From the NCBI RefSeq assembly GCF_001984825.2, contig NZ_CP043318.1, positions 2,604,001 through 2,668,000 of the forward strand: a stretch of 64,000 bases of DNA. Reading direction: 5' to 3'. How positions within the stretch are numbered: the stretch's first letter is position 1; every line of letters starts with the position of its first letter. A program made the translations under genes and the position numbers. The stretch comes from Enterobacter chengduensis. Lineage in GTDB: Bacteria > Pseudomonadota > Gammaproteobacteria > Enterobacterales > Enterobacteriaceae. Below, in pieces: positions 47,609-57,208 of this stretch. The notes under the pieces were generated by a model. The model ran no database searches. It was not told where the DNA came from and saw nothing but the letters and a program-made list of their open reading frames with translations.

Positions 47609-48700
47609 ATGTCATTAAGTCAGGACATTCTCGCCGAGCTGGCGGAAATTAAACCCGGTTCCTCTCTGGCAGAGGCGCGCGCCACGCGGGACGCCGCCAC
47701 GCGCCATGCACAGGGCAGCTACGAAATTTTATTTACCCAGCAGGATAGCGATTTTGCGCTGGACGAGCGCTTCGCCGTGGCGGCAAAAGTCGCCAGGTGG
47801 CACAGCGCCGAGGCGCTGGCCGCGCACTATGCGGGGTTTGGCCTGGCAGACCCGACCTCAGACCGTCTGACCCCGGCGCTGAACTTCGCGCGGCTGCTGA
47901 CCTTCTCCCCCGTCGAAGCCACGCCGACATCCTTAAGGGCGCTGACCCAGGCGGGATGGAGCAAGGAAGGCATCGTGACTCTGGCGCAGCTTATCGCCTT
48001 TGTCAGCTTCCAGAGCCGACTGATTGCCGGGCTGCGGCTGCTGAACGACAGGCCTGTCGCCACAAGCGACGCGCCGGTGGCGGCAGGCGTCTGGCACACG
48101 ACCGCAGCCACGGCTACCGGAAAGGCGGCTCCCGTCGCGTTTACCCAGCGGGAGCTGGGCTGGGAGCCGTGGATCGCCGCCAGGCCGCTGGCGGATTTCC
48201 GTGACGACGAGGTGGCGATTCTGGCCAGGTTTGGCCACACCGATTCCGACTATTTCCGCCTGCTGGGGCGCAACCTGCCGGTGCTTGAACAGCGCACGCT
48301 GACCGATAAAGGGATTTTTTATACGCCGGGGGGATTGCCGCGCGCCGAGCGCGAGCTGGCGGCAACGGTCGCCAGTAAAATTAACGGCTGCATCTACTGC
48401 GCATCTGTCCATGCGCGCAAAGCCAGCCAGCTGTCAAAGGATGACGAGGCGGTAGAAGCCCTGCTGGCCGTGCGTCCGGGACAATCCCTGAGCGAGGGGC
48501 AGTCTGCGCGCTGGCAGGCGGAAATCAACTTTGCGGCGGCGCTGTCGGTGACACCGCCTGCCGCCACGCCGCTGCACCTCGCCGCGCTGGAAAAAGAGGG
48601 GCTGGATACCTTAGCCCAGCTTGACCTGGTGCAGTCCGCGGCGTTCTTCGCGTGGGCCAACCGACTGATGCTGACCCTGGGCGAGCCCTGGCTTGCCTGA
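47609..48700 (+). CDS. Two-domain CMD/AhpD-like alkylhydroperoxidase protein
   Basis: 363 residues from the ATG at 47609, with GGAGATACC upstream. Two carboxymuconolactone-decarboxylase-like halves: residues about 20-160 without cysteines and about 190-360 with the AhpD redox motif NGCIYCASVHARKASQLSKD. Matching segments (TLAQLIAFVSFQSRLIAG and TLAQLDLVQSAAFFAWANRL) show the internal duplication. Avi_7169/Avi_7170-type proteins, separate elsewhere, look fused here. It probably reduces a peroxide or protects the monooxygenase step. Last gene of the island operon. Confidence 0.85.
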   Translation: MSLSQDILAELAEIKPGSSLAEARATRDAATRHAQGSYEILFTQQDSDFALDERFAVAAKVARWHSAEALAAHYAGFGLADPTSDRLTPALNFARLLTFSPVEATPTSLRALTQAGWSKEGIVTLAQLIAFVSFQSRLIAGLRLLNDRPVATSDAPVAAGVWHTTAATATGKAAPVAFTQRELGWEPWIAARPLADFRDDEVAILARFGHTDSDYFRLLGRNLPVLEQRTLTDKGIFYTPGGLPRAERELAATVASKINGCIYCASVHARKASQLSKDDEAVEALLAVRPGQSLSEGQSARWQAEINFAAALSVTPPAATPLHLAALEKEGLDTLAQLDLVQSAAFFAWANRLMLTLGEPWLA

Positions 48701-48706
48701 ATGAAA

Positions 48707-49882
48707 TCAGGCTAGCGCGCGAGCATTAGCCTGGGCCCGTCGGGCGCGCAGGTAACCGTAGATCAGCAGCGCGCTCATGGCCGAGAACGAGAGTATCGCC
48801 GCAGGCAGCGTGACGTAGCGCCAGCTAAAGCCGAGGGTAATCATCATCCCGCCAAAGTACGCGCCAATGGCACTGCCGAGATTAAACGCCATCTGCCCCC
48901 CGGCCGCCCCCAGCATCTCACCGCCCTTCGCATTTTGCAGCAGCAGGATTTGCAGCGGCGCAGAGAGCGCGAACAGTCCGGCACAGCAGATAAAGCCCAT
49001 GACCAGCGAGGCCGTTTTCAGTCCGCCAAAGGCGAAAAGCAGCAGCAGCGAGGCGACAATCACCATGTCGGTGGTGGCCGCAATGCGCAGCGGACTGAAG
49101 CGACCGGAAAGTTTTCCGCTTAACATATTGCCCAACACCATGCCGAGGCCCATCAGCATCATGATGGCGGTCATCACGCCTTCCGAAAAACCGGAAACGT
49201 TAACCATAAACGGCTTAACGAAGCTGAACCAGGCGAACACGCCGGCGTTGCCAAACATGGTGGCAGCAAAAATCAGCCAGGGCTCCGGTTTCTTCAAAAA
49301 GTGGAATTGCTCGGTCAATTTGATTTCTGATGTGTCGCGGATGTCCGGCACCCAGAGCAGGACCGAGAGGATCACCAGCGCATCGAACACGGCTATCAGG
49401 AAAAAGGTATAACGCCAGCTAAACTGGTGCCCCAGCCAGGTGCCCAGCGGAACGCCCACCAGGTTGGCCACGGTCATCCCGGCGATCATGCCTGCCACCG
49501 CAACGGTCACCTTCCCCGGTGGCGCAATTTTAGACAGGATAATCGCCCCGACGCCAAAAATGGCCCCGTGCGGAAAACCGGAAATCAGCCGCCCCATCGC
49601 CAGCCAGAAATACGATGTTGAAAACGTAAACAGGGCGTTCCCAACCGCGCACATGGCGACCAGAAACAGCAGCGTCGTTTTTAACGAGAACTTACCGGAG
49701 AACAGCGCCACGATGGGGGCGCCAATCACCACGCCGAACGCATAAAACGAGATCATATTCCCGGCGGCGGGAATCGAAATACCGGCGTCACGCGCCAGCT
49801 CGGTGAGCACGCCCATAATGCCAAATTCGGCCATGCCGAGGCCAAATGTGCCCAGAGCCAACGAAAATATTGTCTTTTTCAT
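48707..49882 (-). CDS. araJ: MFS transporter AraJ
   Basis: 391 residues, 12 membrane spans. GTFGLGMAEFGIMGVLTELA, GRLISGFPHGAIFGVGAI and ALSAPLQILLLQNAKGGEML are nearly identical to E. coli AraJ, an arabinose-inducible efflux-type protein of unclear substrate. Here it is not near ara genes; it faces the KPN_01854 island end-on, 6 bases from the AhpD-like stop, and is divergent from ppk2. Confidence 0.92.
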   Translation of the reverse strand: MKKTIFSLALGTFGLGMAEFGIMGVLTELARDAGISIPAAGNMISFYAFGVVIGAPIVALFSGKFSLKTTLLFLVAMCAVGNALFTFSTSYFWLAMGRLISGFPHGAIFGVGAIILSKIAPPGKVTVAVAGMIAGMTVANLVGVPLGTWLGHQFSWRYTFFLIAVFDALVILSVLLWVPDIRDTSEIKLTEQFHFLKKPEPWLIFAATMFGNAGVFAWFSFVKPFMVNVSGFSEGVMTAIMMLMGLGMVLGNMLSGKLSGRFSPLRIAATTDMVIVASLLLLFAFGGLKTASLVMGFICCAGLFALSAPLQILLLQNAKGGEMLGAAGGQMAFNLGSAIGAYFGGMMITLGFSWRYVTLPAAILSFSAMSALLIYGYLRARRAQANARALA

Positions 49883-49939
49883 GCCTCAACCACGGGTTAA
49901 TCACTCGCAACGGGCATTATTGAATAATCTTGTATGGTG

Positions 49940-49992
49940 AGCCAGTTCAAATCAGCTGGCTGACAGGTTAATCCATTAATTCAGGTGGATTA
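49940..49992. other. Two inverted repeats in the araJ-ppk2 gap
   Basis: AGCCAG-N10-CTGGCT (49940-49961) and TAATCC-N12-GGATTA (49969-49992) lie in the 165-base divergent region. They may be operator sites for an unidentified regulator; neither has a T run. Confidence 0.4.
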
Positions 49993-50047
49993 CACTTCAT
50001 AGTGCGGCCTCGCTTTTCCCGCGCCGGACAACCTGAGGATGACAATC

Positions 50048-50866
50048 ATGGGAAACAAAAAGAAAACCCCTGTCGCTGTTGATGTCGTAAAGACTGCTCC
50101 GTTAAAGACCAAAGAGTATGAACAAGAGCTACGTCGCCTGCACGTTGAACTGGTTAAACTCCAGCAGTGGGTCGTCGCCAAAGGACTCAAGGTGTGTATT
50201 GTTTTTGAAGGACGCGACGGCGCCGGTAAAGGCGGTACCATTAAAGCGATCACCGAGCGCGTCAGCCCTCGCGTGTTTCGCGTGGTTGCGCTCCCTGCCC
50301 CGACTGAAAAAGAAAAAAGCCAGCTCTACTTCCAGCGCTATGTGCCACACCTGCCTTCGGCGGGCGAAATCGTGATATTCGATCGCAGCTGGTATAATCG
50401 CGCGGGCGTGGAGCGGGTGATGGGGTTCTGCACGGAGGAGCAGGCAGAGAAATTTTTGGACGGCGCGCCGGTCATGGAAAAAGCGATGGTCGATGCCGGC
50501 ATTATTCTGCTGAAGTACTGGCTGGAGGTAACGCCGAAAGAGCAGGAACGGCGTTTACGCGATCGTATTAACGACGGCCGTAAAATCTGGAAGCTCTCGC
50601 CGATGGATATTAAATCCTTTAACCTGTGGGATGAATATACTCGCGCACGCGACGCCATGTTTGAAGCCACCGATACCGCATGGGCGCCGTGGTTTGTGGC
50701 GCGTTCAGAAGATAAAAAACGCGTGCGCCTGAATATTATTTCGCACCTGCTAACCCAAATTCCGTATAAAGAAATACACGTTGAAAAGGTGGATTTACCG
50801 AAACGCAAAATTGGTAAAGTTAAACCCACAAAATATCCGTTCCGTTATGTGGAGGAGCGGTTCTGA
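50048..50866 (+). CDS. ppk2: Polyphosphate kinase 2 (PPK2, class I)
   Basis: 272 residues from the ATG at 50048, because GAGG (50035-50038) is well spaced to it; the in-frame ATG at 50039 overlaps that site. Walker A FEGRDGAGKGGTI, Walker B-region FDRSWYNRAGVERVMGF and lid RRLRDRINDGRKIWKLSPMD define single-domain PPK2. It makes nucleoside triphosphates from polyphosphate and diphosphates. E. coli K-12 lacks a PPK2. Monocistronic, convergent with fdnI. Confidence 0.94.
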   Translation: MGNKKKTPVAVDVVKTAPLKTKEYEQELRRLHVELVKLQQWVVAKGLKVCIVFEGRDGAGKGGTIKAITERVSPRVFRVVALPAPTEKEKSQLYFQRYVPHLPSAGEIVIFDRSWYNRAGVERVMGFCTEEQAEKFLDGAPVMEKAMVDAGIILLKYWLEVTPKEQERRLRDRINDGRKIWKLSPMDIKSFNLWDEYTRARDAMFEATDTAWAPWFVARSEDKKRVRLNIISHLLTQIPYKEIHVEKVDLPKRKIGKVKPTKYPFRYVEERF

Positions 50867-50876
50867 TATAGCAGGA

Positions 50877-50908
50877 GTAGGCCCGCGCAAGCGCAGCGCC
50901 GCCGGGCA
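50877..50908. repeat. REP-type element between ppk2 and fdnI
   Basis: GTAGGCCCGCGCAAGCGCAG followed by CGCCGCCGGGC: a REP palindrome in the 60-base convergent gap, likely the shared transcript end. Confidence 0.65.
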
Positions 50909-50926
50909 AAGCCGACGGCGCAGGGT

Positions 50927-51583
50927 TTACTTCATTCCTTCCGTACTTTCCTGTTTCGCTTCCAGCCGTTCCACATCCCGATACCAGCGGGGATGGTGTT
51001 TCTGCGCCCAGCGGCGGCTCACCTTCCCTTCAATCATCCCTTTAATCGACCCCTTCACCCAGAACGCCATATACATATGGATCAGGATGGCGTGGATCAG
51101 AATAATGGCCGACGTGGCGTGGATCAGCAGCGCGTAGCGAATCACCTGTATCGGGAAGTAGTGCGCAAAATACGGACGCCAGATAATGACGCCCGTCACC
51201 AGCAGCACAAAAATCATGCTCATGATGGTCCAGAACATCATCTTCTGCCCGGCGTTGTATTTGCCCACCTTCGCGACTTTATGCTCGTTGCCCTTCAGGA
51301 CTTCAACGATCCCTTTTACCCACGGAATGTCCTGCTTGTCCGGGATGTTGTGGTGAACGAAGCGTACGAACATGAACATCAGCACCACGAAAATCAGCAC
51401 GCCGAAGAACGGGTGCAGAATGCGCCCCATCTGCGGGGTGCCGAAGGTTTCGGTTAACCACTGCAGCGTCGGGAAGAAGAACGAGATGCCGGAGACCGCC
51501 ACCAGGAAGAAGCAGATGACCACCGTCCAGTGACATGCGCGGTCAACGAACTTTGTGCGCACAATCATTTTCGACTTACTCAT
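50927..51583 (-). CDS. fdnI: Formate dehydrogenase-N cytochrome b subunit FdnI
   Basis: 218 residues from the ATG at 51583, overlapping the fdnH end by 8 bases (E. coli has 217). Four membrane helices with haem-ligand histidines ([38 protein letters not shown]). Carries electrons from FdnH to menaquinone in the inner membrane. Earlier in-frame starts lie inside fdnH. Confidence 0.96.
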   Translation of the reverse strand: MSKSKMIVRTKFVDRACHWTVVICFFLVAVSGISFFFPTLQWLTETFGTPQMGRILHPFFGVLIFVVLMFMFVRFVHHNIPDKQDIPWVKGIVEVLKGNEHKVAKVGKYNAGQKMMFWTIMSMIFVLLVTGVIIWRPYFAHYFPIQVIRYALLIHATSAIILIHAILIHMYMAFWVKGSIKGMIEGKVSRRWAQKHHPRWYRDVERLEAKQESTEGMK

Positions 51584-52460
51584 GATGCTCCTCCTCCTCG
51601 TCATCCACCTCTTTATTTGGCCCGATACCAATGTAGTGATAAATCAGCCCGGCAAAGGTGGCGATAAAGCCCGCTGCAGAGAGCGGTTTGAGCGCCCCTT
51701 TCCACAGGTTGATCGAGGTATCGATCGCCGGATCTTTCGGCAGATTGTGATACAGCTCCGGCTGGTCGTTGTGGTGCAGCACGTACATCACGTGCGTGCC
51801 GCCCACGCCCTGCGGGTTATAAATACCCGCCCTCTCGTAGCCGCGCGCCTTGAGCTTGTCGACGCGTTCCTGCGCAACGTCCAGCATCTCTTTTTTCGTG
51901 CCGAAGTGAATCGCCCCGGTGGGACAGGTCTTGACGCAGGCGGGTTCCTGCCCGACGCTGACGCGGTCCACGCACAGGGTGCATTTGTATACCCGGTTAT
52001 CCTCTTTATTGAGGCGCGGGATATTAAACGGACAGCCCGCGATGCAGTAGCCGCAGCCGATACAGTTATCCTGCTGGAAGTCGACGATCCCGTTGGCGTA
52101 CTGAATAATCGCTCCGGCGGACGGGCACGCCTTCAGACAGCCCGGATCCTCGCAGTGCATGCAGCCGTCTTTACGGATCAGCCACTCCAGCCTGCCGTTC
52201 TGGTCGGTTTCGCTAAAGCGCATCACCGTCCAGGACCTGGCGCTCAGATCCGCCGGGTTATCGTAGACCCCGACGCAGTGCCCCACCTCGTCGCGGATAT
52301 CGTTCCACTCGGAACAGGCCACCTGGCAGGCCTTGCAGCCCACGCAGGAGGAGACGTCGATAAGCTTGGCGACTTCTGCCTTATAATCCCGCGCGCGGGG
52401 CGCGGGGGTAATCGGGTTGGTCGCGGAGCGCTTAATAATGTCTTGTGTTTCCATCGCCAT
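51576..52460 (-). CDS. fdnH: Formate dehydrogenase-N iron-sulfur subunit FdnH
   Basis: 294 residues. Four [4Fe-4S] cysteine clusters ([46 protein letters not shown]...CVKTC) and a C-terminal membrane anchor helix ([18 protein letters not shown]). Matches E. coli FdnH. It passes electrons from FdnG across to FdnI. Starts 11 bases after fdnG. Confidence 0.97.
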   Translation of the reverse strand: MAMETQDIIKRSATNPITPAPRARDYKAEVAKLIDVSSCVGCKACQVACSEWNDIRDEVGHCVGVYDNPADLSARSWTVMRFSETDQNGRLEWLIRKDGCMHCEDPGCLKACPSAGAIIQYANGIVDFQQDNCIGCGYCIAGCPFNIPRLNKEDNRVYKCTLCVDRVSVGQEPACVKTCPTGAIHFGTKKEMLDVAQERVDKLKARGYERAGIYNPQGVGGTHVMYVLHHNDQPELYHNLPKDPAIDTSINLWKGALKPLSAAGFIATFAGLIYHYIGIGPNKEVDDEEEEHHE

Positions 52461-52471
52461 TTAATCGCTCC

Positions 52472-55400
52472 TTACGCTTTCTCGATGTTGACCAGAAACG
52501 CCTTGTACTCCGGCGTTTGCGAGTTGGAATCGCCGACGTTTGGCGTCAGGGTGTTGGCGATGTAGCCTTTCTGCGCCACGCCCTCAAAGCCCCAGTGCAG
52601 CGGGATGCCCACGGTTTCCACCTGCTGGCCGTGCACGTTCAGCGACTGCAGACGACGGGTCACCACCGCCACCGCGCGAATGAAGCCGCGCTTGCTGCTC
52701 ACCTTCACGCGATCGCCGTTGGCAATGCCTTTCGCCTTCGCCAGCGTTTCGCTGATCTCCACAAACTGTTCCGGCTGGGCGATGGCGTTAAGCCGCGCGT
52801 GCTTGGTCCAGGTATGGAAATGCTCGGTCAGGCGATAGGTCGTCCCCACGTACGGGAACTTGTCCTTTTTGCCTAAGCGCAATACGTCGTCTTCGTAGAT
52901 CCGCACCACCGGGCTGGAGACCACGTTCGGGTGCAGGGGGTTGGTGCCGAGCGGCGTTTCCATCGGCTCGTAATGTTCCGGGAACGGCCCTTCCGCCAGC
53001 TTGTTGAGCGCAAACAGGCGGCCCAGCCCTTCCGGCTGCATGATGAACGGCCCGGTGCTGCTGCCCGGCGCGGCGGTGCTGTAGTCCGGGATATCGTTCC
53101 CCGTCCACTTCGCCCCGTTCCACTGGATCAGCATGCGCTTCGGATCCCACGGCTTGCCGTTCACGTCTGCAGACGCGCGGTTGTACAGCACGCGACGGTT
53201 CAGCGGCCACGCCCACGCCCAGCCCAGCGTGTTGCCCAACCCGGACGGGTCGGCGTTATCGCGGTTTGCCATCTGGTTGCCCTGCTCCGTCCAGCTGCCG
53301 GCGTAAATCCAGCAGGACGATGCCGTCGTGCCGTCATCGCGCAGCAGCGCGAAGCTGTTAAGCAGCTGGCCTTTCTTCGCCAGCAGGTTACCGTTGGCGT
53401 CATACAGATCCGCCAGCGCCACGCCGTTGTTCTCTTTCGCCACTTCCTCTGACTCAGGGCGATCCGGCTGCTTGTAGTGCCAGCTCATCTTCAGCAGCGG
53501 CTCGGCGCCCTTGCCGCCCTCGGTGCGGTACATCTCGCGCAGGCGATGGTAAATGCCCGCCAGAATTTCACCGTCGTTACGCGCTTCGCCCGGCGCGTCC
53601 TGGCCCTTCCAGTGCCACTGCAGCCAGCGGCCGGAGTTGGCAATGGAGCCGTCCTCTTCCGCAAAGCAGGTAGACGGCAGGCGGAACACCTCGGTCTGAA
53701 TCGACGCCGGATCGACATCGTTCGCTTCACCGTGGTTCTGCCAGAAGGTGGAGGTTTCGGTCACCAGCGGATCGATAACGACCATGTACTTCAGCTTGCT
53801 GAGGCTGCGCACGACTTTGTTCTTGTCCGGGAAGGAGGCCACCGGGTTAAAGCCCTGGCAGATATAGCCCGTAACGTTGCCCTTATCCATCATGTTGAAA
53901 TACTTAATGACGTCATAGGCCTGGTCCCACTTCGGCAGCCACTCGAAGCCCCAGTCGTTCTCTTTCTGCGCCGCGTCGCCGTAGAAGGATTTCATCAGGC
54001 TGACGTAGAACTTCGGATAGTTGCTCCAGTAGTTCACCTGATCCGGCAGCGTCGCTTTTGGCGTGTTGGCCTCAAGATACGTTTGCAGATCCGCCTGCTT
54101 TTCGGACGGCAGCGTCAGATAGCCCGGCAGGCTGGTGGAGAGCAGGCCGAGGTCGGTCAGACCCTGAATATTGGAGTGACCGCGCAGCGCGTTGACGCCG
54201 CCCCCTGCCATGCCCATGTTGCCGAGCAGCAGCTGGATCATCGCCATGGTGCGGATGTTCTGCGCGCCCACGGTATGCTGCGTCCAGCCCAGCGCATACA
54301 GGAAGGTCGTGGTTCTGTCTGCCGCGCTGGTGGAAGCCAGCACTTCGCACACCTTCAGGAAGTCCGCTTTCGGCGTGCCGCAGATGTTCTCCACCACCTC
54401 GGGCGTATAGCGGGAAACGTGCTGCTTCAGCAGGTTCCACACGCAGCGCGGGTGCGTCAGGGTTTCGTCACGCATCGCATAGCCGTTTTCATCGAACTGA
54501 TAGTTCCATGACGTTTTGTCGTACTGGCGTTTTTCCGCGTCATAGCCGCTGAACAGCCCGTCATCGAAGGCAAAATCATCCCGCACCAGCAGGTTCGCGT
54601 TGGTGTAGTGCTTAACGTATTCCGCGTTAATTTTGTTGTTTTCGATCAGGTACAGCAGTACCCCGGACAGGAACGTAATGTCCGTACCGGAACGGATCGG
54701 CGCATAGATATCCGCCACCGATGCCGTGCGCGTAAAGCGCGGATCGACGACGATAAGCGTTGCGTCGTTGTTGTTCTTCGCTTCCATCGCCCAGCGGAAC
54801 CCCACCGGATGGGCTTCAGCGGCGTTACCGCCCATCACCACCACGACGTTAGCGTTTTTGATATCAACCCAGTGGTTGGTCATCGCACCGCGACCAAATG
54901 TTGGAGCAAGACTTGCTACCGTTGGTCCGTGTCAGACGCGCGCCTGGTTGTCTACCGCCAGCATGCCGAGAGATCGCACAAACTTTTGCGTCAGCATGCC
55001 GGTTTCGTTACTCGCCGCAGAAGCGCATAGCATACCGGTGGAAAGCCAGCGGTTGACCGTCACGCCCTGCGCGTTCTTTTCAATAAAGTTGGCGTCGCGG
55101 TCGGCTTTCATTAATTTCGCAATGCGCGAGAAGGCCTCATCCCAGGAGATACGCTGCCATTTGTCCGAACCCGGCGCGCGGTATTCCGGATAGCGCAGGC
55201 GGTTTTCGCTGTGAACGTAGTCCAGCAGCCCCGCCCCTTTGGGGCACAGCGCCCCGCGGCTCACCGGATGATCCGGATCCCCTTCAATATGATAAATCGC
55301 TTCTCTGGCGTTCTTCGCGCCATCGCCCAGGCTGTACATCAAAAGCCCACAACCTACGGAACAGTATGTGCAGGTGTTACGGATCTCTTTCGCGCGCAGC

Positions 55401-55519
55401 AGCTTAAAGTTGCGTGCCTGAGCCAGCGCCATTTTGGGAGCAAATCCCAGCATCGCGGCTGTTGTTCCGGCCATACCGCCCGCGCAGATTTTAAAAAATT
55501 GTCTGCGGCTGACGTCCAT
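52472..55519 (-). CDS. fdnG: Formate dehydrogenase-N catalytic subunit FdnG (selenoprotein)
   Basis: 1015 codons including an in-frame UGA at 54934-54932 that encodes selenocysteine 196; both flanking frames join directly across it. Tat signal SRRQFFKICAGG (twin Arg at 5-6), [4Fe-4S] motif CTYCSVGC, then the Sec and histidine that ligate molybdenum (DNQARV-Sec-HGPTVASLA), and bis-MGD-binding domains. Length equals E. coli FdnG. Oxidises formate in the periplasm. A SECIS hairpin follows the UGA. An ORF caller without recoding would split this gene. Confidence 0.98.
54897..54934 (-). promoter_or_regulatory. bSECIS hairpin of fdnG
   Basis: Immediately after the UGA on the minus strand GGTAGCAAG-T-CTTGCTCC forms the bacterial SECIS stem with the AGUCU apical loop recognised by SelB, inside the coding sequence. 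Confidence 0.85.
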
Positions 55520-55581
55520 TGTTGTCCTCGTTATCAAATAAGACTTCGCGCCGCAAACTAACAGCAAAGCCCCTGATTTTT

Positions 55582-55595
55582 TTGCGTCAAATCAA
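55582..55595 (-). promoter_or_regulatory. FNR site of the fdnGHI promoter
   Basis: Read on the minus strand TTGAT-N4-CGCAA: one perfect FNR half-site and one with two mismatches, about 40 bases upstream of a -10-like TTAGTT near 55556-55561. FNR activation of fdn is established. Confidence 0.6.
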
Positions 55596-55642
55596 GGTCG
55601 CGCGACTTCGCCCTCTTAATTGTCATCGCTCGCGCCTTGAAA

Positions 55643-55658
55643 TACTCCTTTAGGGTTA
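55643..55658 (-). promoter_or_regulatory. NarL 7-2-7 site upstream of fdnG
   Basis: TACTCCT-TT-AGGGTTA is two inverted NarL heptamers (consensus TACYYMT; seven of seven and six of seven) two bases apart, the arrangement NarL-P binds before fdnG of E. coli. Confidence 0.75.
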
Positions 55659-55740
55659 AGCGCATGCGAGAATAATTCGCAACGCCGTCTGGATTAATGC
55701 TATATCTTTTTCCTTTGATTTTTTTAGCGATGAAGACGTA

Positions 55741-56619
55741 ATGGACAGAAAGAGAGCAACGCTTATCGGGCTGGCAGCGATTCTGTTGTGGAGCACAATG
55801 GTGGGCCTGATTCGCAGCGTGAGTGAGGGACTGGGGCCCGTCGGCGGTGCGGCGATGATATACACCCTCAGCGGATTATTGTGTCTGGTGACGGTAGGAT
55901 TTCCTGATATTAAACGTTTTTCCCCCAGGTATCTTATTGCAGGCAGCGTGCTGTTTGTCAGTTACGAAATTTGCCTCGCCCTGTCGTTAGGCTATGCCGC
56001 CACGCGCGCGCAGGCCATTGAAGTAGGGATGGTCAATTATCTCTGGCCGAGCCTGACGATCGTCTTTGCTATTTTGTTCAACGGACAGAAATCAACGCTG
56101 TGGGTCATCCCCGGTCTCGTCCTCGCGCTGCTCGGGGTATGTTGGGTATTAGGCGGTGAGCAAGGATTACATCCTGATGAAATAATCCGCAATATTGTAT
56201 CGAATCCGCTCAGCTATGCGCTGGCTTTTGCCGGAGCATTTATCTGGGCGGCCTACTGCACGGTAACCCGTAAATTTGCTAACGGGCAAAGCGGCATTAC
56301 CCTGTTTGTTTTGCTGACCGCGCTGAGCCTGTGGGTGAAATTTGCCTTGAGCGATCAGCCGGAAATGGTCTTCAGCGTTCCGGTTGTCGTGAAACTCGTT
56401 ATGTGTGGCGTGGCGCTTGGGTTGGGTTATGCCGCCTGGAACGTTGGCATTCTGCACGGTAACGTCACGGTGCTGGCCGCCGTATCCTATTTTACTCCCG
56501 TCCTCTCCGCCGCGCTTGCCGCCGCGCTGCTGAGCTCCCCCCTCTCTTTCTCGTTCTGGCAAGGCGCGCTGATGGTCTGCGCCGGGTCGTTGCTCTGCTG
56601 GTACGCCACGCGGAAATAA
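55741..56619 (+). CDS. yddG: YddG aromatic amino acid exporter (DMT family)
   Basis: 292 residues, ten membrane helices, two EamA repeats. LIGLAAILLWSTMVGLIRSV, IEVGMVNYLWPSLTI and YAAWNVGILHGNVTVLA match E. coli YddG. Exports aromatic amino acids and, in some enterics, paraquat. Divergent from fdnG, as in E. coli and Salmonella. Confidence 0.95.
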   Translation: MDRKRATLIGLAAILLWSTMVGLIRSVSEGLGPVGGAAMIYTLSGLLCLVTVGFPDIKRFSPRYLIAGSVLFVSYEICLALSLGYAATRAQAIEVGMVNYLWPSLTIVFAILFNGQKSTLWVIPGLVLALLGVCWVLGGEQGLHPDEIIRNIVSNPLSYALAFAGAFIWAAYCTVTRKFANGQSGITLFVLLTALSLWVKFALSDQPEMVFSVPVVVKLVMCGVALGLGYAAWNVGILHGNVTVLAAVSYFTPVLSAALAAALLSSPLSFSFWQGALMVCAGSLLCWYATRK

Positions 56620-56628
56620 TTCCGGTTC

Positions 56629-56658
56629 TGCTGTCGGGAAATATTCATCCCGACAGCA
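56629..56658. other. Strong hairpin downstream of yddG
   Basis: TGCTGTCGGGA (56629-56639) pairs perfectly with TCCCGACAGCA (56648-56658). It is followed by an A run, not a T run, so it is not a standard terminator on either strand, though it may end or protect the yddG transcript. Confidence 0.5.
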
Positions 56659-57208
56659 AAAAATTAACATAAATTTAATATTTGAGCGCGCGTTTAGGTT
56701 CTGTTTATATTATCGTCCTTGCGTAACGTTTCGTCTTTTAATATTGACATAAACTGACACCGCAAGGTGATTAATCGCCGTCAAATACTCACAGCGTTAA
56801 TAGCACAAAGTGCAATAGTATGTTTCCGTGTGTTTCTCATTAAACAACGGAATTTCCGTGCAATTAAGGGCGGCAAACCGCCGCGCAGGGTTAAATTCAC
56901 TATACCACCCCACCAAAAAGAACGGCATTGCCGATAATTAACGTATTTTATAAAAACCCGTCGAAACTATATCAGCCAAAATAAACCCCACCAAAAACTG
57001 ATTAAATACGCATCACTTCGGGCTATTTCCCGGCCATTTATCCGATCTCGATCACACTAAATGAAATTATTATTAATAATTTGAAACTTATTATTGAAAG
57101 AGGACTACAAGATTTTTAAAAATAACGTGCCATTGACGAGCGGCCTCGTTTAAAACTCGTTCAAAGTGGCTCAGGAAATACCTAAGAAAATTATAAGGAA
57201 TATTTAAG
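56659..57208 (+). promoter_or_regulatory. Long AT-rich non-coding region before the porin gene
   Basis: About 550 bases with no convincing coding frame. TTGACA (56744-56749) is a good -35 but its -10 is poor (GTGATT/TTAATC near 56767-56775). Nearer the gene TTGACG at 57133 has weak -10s. A long porin leader with sRNA and OmpR-type control is plausible, but I can assign no specific site. Confidence 0.4.

Noticed and set aside
54883..54934. Apparent break of fdnG into two reading frames
   Set aside because: The break is a single UGA at the known Sec position followed by a SECIS stem, not a frameshift or pseudogene.
56629..56658. Terminator after yddG
   Set aside because: The hairpin is strong but followed by A rather than T on the coding strand, so listed as a hairpin only.
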